A stretch of DNA of 5,201 bases, taken from assembly GCA_004322375.1 (NCBI GenBank), contig SCUC01000270.1:1-5201 (forward strand), given 5' to 3'. The notes beneath the pieces were generated by a model, which was given only the letters and a program-made list of their open reading frames with translations, was not told the DNA's origin and did not search any database. Position 1 is the stretch's first letter, and each line of letters begins with the position of its first letter. A program made the position numbers and the translations under genes. This DNA comes from Bacteroidota bacterium. Its GTDB lineage: Bacteria; Bacteroidota; Ignavibacteria; UBA10030; SZUA-254. Shown one piece after another: positions 1 to 5,201 of the stretch.

Positions 1-481
1 ATTGCATACAGAGCTAGAAAACGAACAACCGGAAGAGACCTCTCAGTTTGAGATAGGCAGTCCGGTACGTCTAAAACGCTCTAATTCTACCGGCGAAATT
101 CTTGACATTATTGATGAGGATACGCTTCTTATATTAATCGGCGACCTCAAAATTAAAGTTAAAAAGAAAGAGATTCTACACGCAAAGAAACAACAAATGC
201 CTTCTCGATCATCTGCATCAGTTGAAGAAAAACGCGAAGTAAAAAGGGAAATAGATTTACGCGGTATGTATGGAGATGAAGCAGTTGAAGCGATAGATAA
301 ATTCATTGATGAAGCAATTCTTTCGGGCTTGCATAGAGTGGATATAGTTCATGGAAAAGGAACCGGCGCTCTGCGTAAGAGGGTAACAGAATATCTTAAA
401 TTTGATACCCGTGTGAAATCCTCACGCTTAGGCGAATGGAATGAAGGTGGCGCTGGCGTAACTGTTGTGGAGTTGAGTTGA
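1..481 (+). CDS. mutS2: Endonuclease MutS2, C-terminal part (5' end outside window)
   Basis: This is the last 159 or so residues of a MutS2-family protein; the gene starts upstream of the window, so the TTG at position 2 is an internal leucine codon and not a start. Known family role: a MutS-like ATPase with a C-terminal Smr nuclease domain, acting on branched DNA (anti-recombination) or on collided ribosomes. Seen here, counted from the TTG: a KOW-like beta segment at about residues 18-58 (IGSPVRLKRSNSTGEIL), a charged linker at 59-82, then a complete Smr domain at about 83-159. The Smr landmarks are DLRG (85-88), HGKGTGALR (117-125) and the closing GGAGVTVVEL (149-158). The usual proline in the GEPNEGG motif is tryptophan here (GEWNEGG). 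The ATPase and clamp domains are not visible. The TGA stop is at 479-481. An isolated Smr protein is less likely, because the KOW-like segment before the Smr domain is characteristic of MutS2. Confidence 0.9.
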   Translation, partial: LHTELENEQPEETSQFEIGSPVRLKRSNSTGEILDIIDEDTLLILIGDLKIKVKKKEILHAKKQQMPSRSSASVEEKREVKREIDLRGMYGDEAVEAIDKFIDEAILSGLHRVDIVHGKGTGALRKRVTEYLKFDTRVKSSRLGEWNEGGAGVTVVELS

Positions 482-548
482 ATATGCTGCTATCGAAATC
501 ATTAAGAATCTTGCTCTGGCAGGATGAAACAATCCCCTTATGTTTTAA

Positions 549-554
549 TATAAT
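549..554 (+). promoter_or_regulatory. Possible -10 box (TATAAT) upstream of the biotin carboxylase gene
   Basis: A perfect TATAAT lies in the 84-bp spacer between the mutS2 stop and the next ATG. Only a poor -35 candidate (ATGAAA at 524-529, 19-bp spacing) is present. Transcription from here would start around 560, a few bases before the ATG at 566, giving an almost leaderless mRNA. The hexamer may be a chance match in AT-rich DNA, and Bacteroidota-type promoters use a different -7 consensus. Confidence 0.3.
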
Positions 555-565
555 TCAAATTAAGC

Positions 566-2071
566 ATGAGTAGGCAGATAAAAAAGCTTCTTATCGCCAA
601 TAGGGGGGAAATTGCTCTCCGTATCATGCGCACATGCAAGGAAATGGGGATTAAGACTGTCGCTGTATATTCCGAAGCAGATAAAAATGCTCCCCATGTT
701 TTTCATGCCGATGAGGCATACCTTATCGGTCATCCACCAGCAAAGGCAAGTTATTTAGATATTAGTAAAATTATTGAAGTTGCTAAGAAAAGCACATCCG
801 ATGCAATTCACCCGGGATATGGGTTTCTTTCTGAAAATTCTGATTTTGTTGAAGCCGTAACTCGCGAAGGAATCATTTTCGTTGGTCCATCGGTTGAGTC
901 AATGAATCTCCTTGGCGACAAAACAGCTGCCCGTAAGCTCGCGCAATCAGCTGGCGTACCGATAGCTCCGGGAACTGTTGAGTCTGTGGTTGATGTAAAC
1001 GAAGCTAAACACATTGCAAGTGAAATCGGTTATCCGATTCTCTTAAAGGCAGCAGGAGGGGGAGGAGGAAAGGGTATGAGGGTAGTGCGTGCTGAATCTG
1101 AACTTTCAAGTCAGCTTAATCAGGCGAAGGGAGAGGCTGCCTCTGCATTTGACGACCCTCGAATTTTTATTGAAAAATATATTGAAAATCCCCGGCATGT
1201 AGAGGTACAAATACTTGCAGACTCGCATGGAAATGTTATCCACTTAGGAGAACGAGAGTGTTCTATCCAGCGAAGGCATCAAAAAATAGTGGAAGAATCT
1301 CCTTCACCTGTAGTTGACGAAACGCTTAGAAATAAGATAACTACGGCAGCTATCTCACTTATTAAAAAGGCAGAATACATAAATGCCGCAACAGTTGAGT
1401 TTCTACTAGATTCTAAAGGCAAATTTTATTTTCTTGAGGTGAATACACGTTTGCAGGTGGAGCATCCCGTTACGGAAGCCCGAACTGGAATAGACATTGT
1501 AGCTGAGCAAATCAGAATCGCTGAAGGCAAAAAATTGCCGTTTTCACAACAAGAGATTACGTTTCAGGGGAATTCCATTGAGTGCCGCGTCTATGCCGAA
1601 GACCCTAAAAATGATTTCTTCCCATGTACAGGCACGATCCAGTGGCTTTCATCCGGTCAGGGTATAGGCGTCAGGGAAGATAGGGGAGTGGAAATTGGCT
1701 CCGAGATTACGCCGTACTACGACCCTCTAATTTCTAAAGTAACAGTTTGGGGAAATACCCGTAACGAAGCATTAAACAGAATGTTACGTGTATTGTATGA
1801 ATATGAAATCTTTGGTATTGAAACGAATCTTTCGTTCTGTTTGTGGCTGATGAAGAATAAAGAATTTCGAGAAGGTAATTTCGACACGCATTTTATTGAA
1901 AAACATTTCAAGAAGGAAGAAATTACTGTTATCCCGGATGATTTGAAAGAAATTGCTGCAATAGTTACTGCCGCTTATGTTCAAAAACATGATACGAATG
2001 GCAGTGCAAAACTTATTTTAAAGAATGAAATAAGTAACTGGAAACTCAATAGGAAAGAGCTATTACGCTAA
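566..2071 (+). CDS. accC: Acyl-CoA (acetyl/propionyl-CoA) carboxylase, biotin carboxylase subunit
   Basis: This cytoplasmic enzyme carboxylates biotin on the carrier protein using ATP and bicarbonate, the first half-reaction of acetyl- or propionyl-CoA carboxylase. The 501-residue protein shows the full biotin carboxylase fold. The N-terminal domain has ANRGEIA (11-17) and HPGYGFLSEN (82-91). The ATP-grasp domain has the glycine-rich loop GGGGGKGM (164-171), HVEVQ (211-215), RRHQK (236-240) and EVNTRLQVEHPVTE (291-304). The C-terminal domain has ECRVYAEDP (339-347) and YYDPLISK (384-391). By alignment with E. coli AccC, the expected catalytic residues are present (K119, K161, H211, K240, E278, E291, R295, R341). 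E. coli AccC has about 450 residues; the extra 50 here end in SNWKLNRKELLR, which resembles the start of the BT linker domain of fused propionyl-CoA carboxylase alpha chains. The ATG at 566 places ANRGEIA at the usual distance from the N-terminus; no Shine-Dalgarno sequence precedes it. The carrier gene follows in the same reading phase. I cannot tell acetyl- from propionyl-CoA use without the carboxyltransferase. Confidence 0.93.
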   Translation: MSRQIKKLLIANRGEIALRIMRTCKEMGIKTVAVYSEADKNAPHVFHADEAYLIGHPPAKASYLDISKIIEVAKKSTSDAIHPGYGFLSENSDFVEAVTREGIIFVGPSVESMNLLGDKTAARKLAQSAGVPIAPGTVESVVDVNEAKHIASEIGYPILLKAAGGGGGKGMRVVRAESELSSQLNQAKGEAASAFDDPRIFIEKYIENPRHVEVQILADSHGNVIHLGERECSIQRRHQKIVEESPSPVVDETLRNKITTAAISLIKKAEYINAATVEFLLDSKGKFYFLEVNTRLQVEHPVTEARTGIDIVAEQIRIAEGKKLPFSQQEITFQGNSIECRVYAEDPKNDFFPCTGTIQWLSSGQGIGVREDRGVEIGSEITPYYDPLISKVTVWGNTRNEALNRMLRVLYEYEIFGIETNLSFCLWLMKNKEFREGNFDTHFIEKHFKKEEITVIPDDLKEIAAIVTAAYVQKHDTNGSAKLILKNEISNWKLNRKELLR

Positions 2072-2082
2072 TTAACCAGTAA

Positions 2083-2115
2083 AGACCTTCAAGGTCTCAG
2101 AAACCTTGAAGGTCT
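2083..2115. repeat. Perfect 13-bp inverted repeat filling the accC/carrier gap
   Basis: The left arm AGACCTTCAAGGT (2083-2095) and right arm ACCTTGAAGGTCT (2103-2115) are perfect reverse complements around a 7-nt loop (CTCAGAA). The left arm plus two loop bases is itself an odd palindrome, AGACCTT-C-AAGGTCT (2083-2097), and the right half nearly so. There is no T-run after the hairpin, so it is not a classic intrinsic terminator. It takes up 33 of the 51 bp between the accC stop and the carrier ATG. The layered palindrome suggests an interspersed repeat, as seen in Bacteroidota-like genomes, rather than a one-off regulatory hairpin; genome-wide copy number cannot be judged here. Confidence 0.8.
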
Positions 2116-2122
2116 GCTCCCT

Positions 2123-2596
2123 ATGAATAAACTCCTCCTCCATATTGAAAACAAAGTATTCACCATTGAGCAAAATGGTGAACAGGCAGCCCATAGCTTT
2201 AGGTATGGGACCAATGCAGATTTCTTTATTGACAAGAATAACAAAACCCACCGTTATCTTATTAACAGGCTCTCGGATACCGAGTACGAGGTTTGGATAA
2301 AGCATTGTCGCATTGTTGTAACCGTGCAGGATGAGCAGAGCGAGCTGATCTCGGTGATGCAGAGCCACCAGCCGAAAGAGATAACCATAAAATCTCCCAT
2401 GCCCGGACTTATCGTAGCAGTTGAAGTTGCTCCAGGAGATGAAGTAACCGCCGGAGCAGGATTATTGATTCTAGAAGCGATGAAAATGGAAAACGAAATA
2501 AAATCTCCAGCAAAAGCGACGGTGAAAAAAATTGAGGTGGGGAAGGGGGATAAGGTTGAAAAAGGGGAAGTGTTGATGGTGTTGGAAGCAAAATAA
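2123..2596 (+). CDS. Biotin carboxyl carrier protein of acyl-CoA carboxylase
   Basis: This protein carries the biotin that accepts the carboxyl group from the upstream carboxylase and hands it to a carboxyltransferase. Of 157 residues, about 1-80 form a beta-rich region matching the BT linker domain of propionyl-CoA carboxylase alpha chains (for example EYEVWIKHCRIVVTVQDE, 54-71). Residues about 85-157 are the biotinyl domain, with SPMPGLIVAV (91-100), PGDEV (104-108) and the biotinylation site EAMKMENEI (118-126), in which K121 is the target lysine. K121 lies 36 residues from the C-terminus, as usual for the family. The ATG at 2123 is the only plausible start, but the frame is open back to the accC stop at 2069-2071 and in the same phase as accC. 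The only Shine-Dalgarno-like sequence (GAAGG, 2108-2112) lies in the hairpin arm. The domain makeup fits an acyl-CoA carboxylase carrier better than the classic AccB of fatty acid synthesis. A decarboxylase or pyruvate carboxylase carrier is less likely next to this carboxylase. Confidence 0.9.
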   Translation: MNKLLLHIENKVFTIEQNGEQAAHSFRYGTNADFFIDKNNKTHRYLINRLSDTEYEVWIKHCRIVVTVQDEQSELISVMQSHQPKEITIKSPMPGLIVAVEVAPGDEVTAGAGLLILEAMKMENEIKSPAKATVKKIEVGKGDKVEKGEVLMVLEAK

Positions 2597-2600
2597 ACTT

Positions 2601-2618
2601 GTGCCTGCTTTTAGGCGC
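2601..2618. terminator. Weak hairpin after the carrier gene, possible terminator
   Basis: GTGCCT (2601-2606) pairs with AGGCGC (2613-2618), five Watson-Crick pairs and one G-T wobble, around a GCTTTT loop, starting 5 bp after the carrier stop. No T-run follows, so termination here is uncertain. The position at the end of the likely two-gene operon is the main argument for it. Confidence 0.25.
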
Positions 2619-2640
2619 AGTATAACAATACATATATTAT

Positions 2641-2675
2641 TGGATTCCTCGGTCGCAAGATCCCTTAGAATGACA
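2641..2675 (+). repeat. Interspersed repeat, copy B1 (TGGATTC...AGAATGACA)
   Basis: This copy starts TGGATTCCTC (2641-2650) and ends AGAATGACA (2667-2675), the same ends as copies B2 and B3 but with a core (2651-2666) that does not form their hairpin. The same end sequences occur inverted in B2 just downstream. Thus ATTGGATTC (2639-2647) pairs with GAATCCAAT (2717-2725), and AGAATGACA (2667-2675) pairs with TGTCATTCT (2687-2695). I recall similar GGATTC/GAATGAC elements as dispersed repeats in several bacterial groups, but this was not checked. Confidence 0.7.
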
Positions 2676-2684
2676 AGCTGACAA

Positions 2685-2723
2685 GGTGTCATTCTGATTC
2701 CGCTTTAGCGGAAGAAGAATCCA
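2685..2723 (-). repeat. Interspersed repeat, copy B2 (inverted, hairpin core)
   Basis: Read on the minus strand this 39-nt copy is TGGATTCTTC, then a hairpin with 7-bp stem TTCCGCT/AGCGGAA and loop AA, then TC, then AGAATGACACC. Both ends match copy B3 exactly (10 of 10 and 11 of 11 bases) while the stem sequences differ. It lies 43 bp before the GIY-YIG start codon and faces copy B3 across that gene. Confidence 0.8.
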
Positions 2724-2766
2724 ATCAGCTTCCTAAAGTTCGTACTAAATATAAAAATTCTCAACC

Positions 2767-3063
2767 ATGCAATTAAAATCGTACTTTGTGTATATGATGT
2801 CCAATCAAAAGAATGGAACACTCTACACTGGAGTAACGAATAACCTTGAACGTCGAGTGTACGAACATAAGAACAAACTTAATCCCAGCTTCACAGCCAA
2901 ATATGATCTAACACGTTTAATTTATTATGAAGAAACGAATGATATTACAATGGCAATAGCACGCGAAAAACAAATTAAGGGATGGTTAAGGAAGAAGAAA
3001 ATTGCTTTGATTGAGTCTATTAATCCAGAATGGAAGGATTTAAGTGCAGAATGGGAATGTTGA
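2767..3063 (+). CDS. Small GIY-YIG nuclease family protein
   Basis: This is a single-domain GIY-YIG protein of 98 residues, the usual length for the stand-alone family. The GIY half is FVY (7-9) within YFVYMM, the YIG half is YTG (20-22), and NNLERRVYEHK (25-35) supplies the conserved arginine. AREKQIKGW (65-73) supplies the metal-binding glutamate E67. The C-terminal LIESINPEWKDL (81-92) is typical of this subfamily. The GIY-YIG fold is a metal-dependent DNA endonuclease (as in UvrC and I-TevI); the cell role of these short proteins is not established, so no gene name is given. The ATG at 2767 starts just before the domain, and no Shine-Dalgarno sequence is visible. The gene is intact and stands alone between genes of unrelated function. 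Repeat copies of one family surround it in inverted orientation at similar distances (43 bp before, 38 bp after), which suggests it may travel with them. Confidence 0.9.
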   Translation: MQLKSYFVYMMSNQKNGTLYTGVTNNLERRVYEHKNKLNPSFTAKYDLTRLIYYEETNDITMAIAREKQIKGWLRKKKIALIESINPEWKDLSAEWEC

Positions 3064-3080
3064 ATACTTAAAAAAGCAAT

Positions 3081-3101
3081 GGATTACTCAAGTAGGATGA
3101 C
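3081..3101 (+). repeat. Possible degenerate, shortened copy of the B repeat
   Basis: GGATTACTC (3081-3089) matches the start of copy B1 (GGATTCCTC) at 8 of 9 bases, and AGGATGAC (3094-3101) matches the end motif AGAATGAC at 7 of 8, with almost the whole core missing. It abuts copy B3. The short matches could be chance. Confidence 0.3.
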
Positions 3102-3142
3102 TGGATTCTTCATCCCGATAAATCGGGATTTAGAATGACACC
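3102..3142 (+). repeat. Interspersed repeat, copy B3 (hairpin core)
   Basis: This 41-nt copy reads TGGATTCTTC, then a perfect 8-bp hairpin ATCCCGAT/ATCGGGAT with loop AA (3112-3129), then TT, then AGAATGACACC (3132-3142). It is inverted relative to copy B2 on the other side of the GIY-YIG gene. The GC-containing stem followed by TTT could also give weak termination after that gene. Confidence 0.8.
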
Positions 3143-3198
3143 TAAACTTTTTCGGCAGACCAGCATCAAAAAAAATAAAATAATTTGTCATCAAAACC
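3143..3198 (+). promoter_or_regulatory. A-rich leader upstream of purL
   Basis: The last 56 bp before purL include an A-rich tract at about 3168-3180 followed by TAATTTG (3181-3187), one base short of the Bacteroidota -7 consensus TAnnTTTG. No Shine-Dalgarno sequence precedes the ATG at 3199, and no PurR-like operator or purine riboswitch is recognisable. purL probably has its own promoter here, because unrelated genes and repeats separate it from the carboxylase genes. Confidence 0.3.
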
Positions 3199-5201
3199 AT
3201 GAACCTCCTCGCAACAGCAAAACAATTTGGACTTACGGAAGAAGAATACAACCGCATCATCGAGCTACTTGGTCGAGAACCTAATTATACAGAACTTGGA
3301 ATGTTCTCCGTAATGTGGAGCGAGCATTGCAGTTACAAAAATTCGCTCGCGGAACTTAAGAAGCTGCCTAGAAAGGGCAAACGGCTCTTAGTGGAAGCAG
3401 GGGAGGAGAACGCCGGCTTGGTTGATATTGGTGATGGGCTTGCTGTAGCATTCAAAATCGAGAGCCACAATCATCCTTCTGCCGTGGAACCATACCAAGG
3501 GGCTGCTACAGGCGTTGGAGGCATCATGCGGGATATTTTTACAATGGGAGCGAGACCTATTGCTGCTTTAGATTCACTTAAATTCGGCAATCCTGAGCTA
3601 CCGCGCACCCAATACCTAATGAAAGGAATAGTAAAAGGTATCGGGGATTACGGGAACAGTTTTGGTGTTCCAACCGTAGCCGGCGATATCTTCTTTGACG
3701 AATCATATAACGAAAACCCACTTGTCAATGCAATGGCTGTTGGAATTGTGAAGCATAATGAGGTTGCAAAAGCCGTAGCAAAGGGTGAAGGGAACTTAGT
3801 CATGATTGTCGGCTCGTCAACAGGGCGTGACGGAATACATGGCGCGACATTCGCTTCCGAAGAGCTTTCTGCTGAATCGGAACATAAACGTCCAAACGTA
3901 CAGGTAGGCGATCCCTTTACAGAAAAACTTTTACTTGAAGCAACACTTGAAGTGATAAAAAATGGACTTGTAGTCGGAATTCAAGATATGGGGGCAGCAG
4001 GAATAACCTGTTCAACTTCAGAAATGAGCGCACGGGGTAATTCAGGTATGGAAATCAATTTAGACCTGGTGCCATTGCGCGAAGAAGGAATGAGCGCGTA
4101 CGAAATACTCCTATCAGAATCCCAGGAAAGAATGTTGCTCGTAATAAAGCCGGAGCATGAAAAAGAGGTAAAAGAAATTTTTTCTAAATGGGATTTGCAT
4201 TGCAAAGCCATCGGCAAAGTAACTTCTGACGGCAAGTTACGATTTGCCCGAAATAATGAAGTTGTTTGTGACATACCTGCTAAAAACCTAGTGCTTGGGG
4301 GTGATGCGCCTGTTTATATTCGAGAGGCCAAAGAACCGGAATATATAAACAGCCCACGACTTCAGTCGTGGGGTAACAACGAATTACCCGAACCTTCAAA
4401 TTACAACGAAGTTCTTCTGAGATTGCTCTCCTCGCCAAACATTCGTTCCAAACGATGGGCAACTATCCAATATGATTCGATGGTAAGAACAAACACAATC
4501 CAGCTCGATGGGGTCACCGATGCTGCTGTTGTCAGAATTAAAGGCACAAACAAATCTTTAGTGCTTAAAACTGATTGCAACCCACGATACATTTACCTTG
4601 ATCCTTATGAAGGGAGTAAAATAGCTGTTGCCGAATCTGCGAGAAATGTTGTTTGTGTTGGCGCAAAACCTATCGCAATTACCAATTGCCTTAATTTTGG
4701 GAACCCTTTCGATCCGGAGGTCTATTGGCAGTTCAAAGAGGCAATTCGAGGCATCTCTGAAGCGTGTAATGCTTTAGACACGCCTGTTACAGGAGGTAAC
4801 GTTAGCTTTTATAATGAGCATGAATCGGGAGCTATTTATCCGACTCCGGTTATCGGGATGCTTGGCTTGGTTGAGAATAACGAAATTATACTACCAAATA
4901 CATTTGTTGATGAAAATGATACCATAGCTCTTATAGGCGGCTTTGGAACAGAAATCGGAGCATCTGAATATTTGTCAATAATCCATAAACAGATTCTTGG
5001 TCCAGTACCTAAGCTCGATTTAAATTTAGAACAACGACTACAAAACACCTGCTTAGATTTATCTGGAAGAAAGCTTCTCAAATCATGTCATGACTTAAGC
5101 GATGGGGGATTGGGGGTTGCGATAGCCGAGTGCTGTTTGAATGAGAAGAGTTTAACAGCAAACATAAATACTAATTTTACTTTACATAATATATATTATC
5201 A
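3199..5201 (+). CDS. purL: Phosphoribosylformylglycinamidine synthase II, PurL (3' end outside window)
   Basis: PurL converts FGAR to FGAM using ATP and ammonia in purine synthesis; in the short form it works with PurS and the glutaminase PurQ. The frame is open from the ATG at 3199 to the window edge: 667 codons plus two bases, no stop. Short PurL proteins have about 740 residues, so roughly the last 75-90 are missing. The N half shows MWSEHCSYK (39-47), FKIESHNHPSAVEPYQGAATGVGGIMRD (85-112), GIQDMGAAGITC (260-271) and SESQERM (306-312). The C half shows SPNIRSKRW (from about 418), TNCLNFGNP (495-503), TPVTGGNVSFYNE (528-540) and SCHDLSDGGLGVAIAE (629-644). The start is supported by the usual N-terminal length, with MFSVMWSEHC at residue 35. 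A perfect 20-nt palindrome lies in frame in the linker between the halves (residues 385-392) and does not disrupt flanking conserved sequence. Neither purQ nor purS is in the window. Confidence 0.95.
   Translation, partial: MNLLATAKQFGLTEEEYNRIIELLGREPNYTELGMFSVMWSEHCSYKNSLAELKKLPRKGKRLLVEAGEENAGLVDIGDGLAVAFKIESHNHPSAVEPYQGAATGVGGIMRDIFTMGARPIAALDSLKFGNPELPRTQYLMKGIVKGIGDYGNSFGVPTVAGDIFFDESYNENPLVNAMAVGIVKHNEVAKAVAKGEGNLVMIVGSSTGRDGIHGATFASEELSAESEHKRPNVQVGDPFTEKLLLEATLEVIKNGLVVGIQDMGAAGITCSTSEMSARGNSGMEINLDLVPLREEGMSAYEILLSESQERMLLVIKPEHEKEVKEIFSKWDLHCKAIGKVTSDGKLRFARNNEVVCDIPAKNLVLGGDAPVYIREAKEPEYINSPRLQSWGNNELPEPSNYNEVLLRLLSSPNIRSKRWATIQYDSMVRTNTIQLDGVTDAAVVRIKGTNKSLVLKTDCNPRYIYLDPYEGSKIAVAESARNVVCVGAKPIAITNCLNFGNPFDPEVYWQFKEAIRGISEACNALDTPVTGGNVSFYNEHESGAIYPTPVIGMLGLVENNEIILPNTFVDENDTIALIGGFGTEIGASEYLSIIHKQILGPVPKLDLNLEQRLQNTCLDLSGRKLLKSCHDLSDGGLGVAIAECCLNEKSLTANINTNFTLHNIYY
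4353..4372. repeat. Perfect 20-nt palindrome inside the purL reading frame
   Basis: CCCACGACT (4353-4361) and AGTCGTGGG (4364-4372) pair perfectly around a TC centre (an 8-bp stem if a 4-nt loop TTCA is assumed). It is translated as part of PurL residues 385-392 (S-PRLQSW-G), within the variable linker between REAKEPEYI and LPEPSNYNEVLL. A 9-bp perfect GC-rich stem in a coding region is hard to explain by codon choice. It resembles REP-type palindromes that usually sit between genes; this resemblance is from memory and unverified. Confidence 0.8.

Noticed and set aside
484..573. A 29-codon ORF (ATG at 484, TAG at 571-573) in the mutS2/accC spacer, overlapping the accC start.
   Set aside because: No ribosome binding site, no recognisable motif, and it runs through the TATAAT box; most likely a chance ORF.
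2083..2115. The junction inverted repeat considered as an intrinsic terminator.
   Set aside because: No T-run follows and it sits between two genes whose products work together, so a stop in transcription there is unlikely.
2072..2368. Minus-strand open frame opposite the carrier gene.
   Set aside because: It lies entirely over a well-supported gene, with no family features of its own.
2639..3142. The three repeat copies considered as a CRISPR array.
   Set aside because: Orientation is mixed, spacing is irregular, the cores are variable hairpins and there are no uniform spacers or cas genes.
4321..4400. The purL palindrome considered as a frameshift or pseudogene lesion.
   Set aside because: The frame stays open on both sides, and conserved PurL sequence resumes directly after it (LPEP, SPNI), so the gene appears intact within the window.
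3981..5081. Several minus-strand open frames opposite purL.
   Set aside because: All are covered by the continuous purL frame, which carries conserved motifs along its full length.

Overview
The window is a 5.2 kb, AT-leaning bacterial segment with every gene on the + strand. It holds the 3' end of a mutS2-type gene, a biotin carboxylase gene (accC-like), a biotin carboxyl carrier protein gene, a small GIY-YIG nuclease gene, and a purL gene that runs off the right edge. The protein types fit the Bacteroidota/Chlorobi/Ignavibacteria side of the bacterial tree: a roughly 500-residue biotin carboxylase followed by a separate roughly 160-residue carrier, a single-domain GIY-YIG protein, and the short form of PurL. 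The near absence of Shine-Dalgarno sequences fits too. This placement is an inference from protein style and cannot be fixed from 5 kb.

Layout: 1-481 is the KOW-like plus Smr C-terminal part of MutS2. 482-565 is a short spacer with a TATAAT box. 566-2071 is the biotin carboxylase. 2072-2122 is a spacer filled by a perfect 13-bp inverted repeat. 2123-2596 is the carrier protein with its biotinylation motif AMKM. 2597-2766 is intergenic and holds a weak hairpin and a facing pair of repeats. 2767-3063 is the GIY-YIG protein. 3064-3198 is intergenic and holds another repeat copy of the same family. 3199-5201 is purL (667 codons visible, no stop), which contains a perfect 20-nt palindrome inside its reading frame.

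The carboxylase and carrier together supply the biotin half of an acyl-CoA carboxylase (acetyl- or propionyl-CoA type). No carboxyltransferase lies beside them here. MutS2 and PurL are housekeeping genes with no visible functional link to the carboxylase.

The most notable signal is the set of short palindromic elements. Three unrelated families occur in 5 kb: one sits exactly at the accC/carrier junction and may mask the carrier's ribosome binding site; one surrounds the GIY-YIG gene in inverted orientation with conserved ends and a co-varying hairpin core; and one lies in frame in the linker of purL. The accC and carrier reading frames are in the same phase and are separated by only one stop codon, so the pair reads like a split fused alpha subunit.
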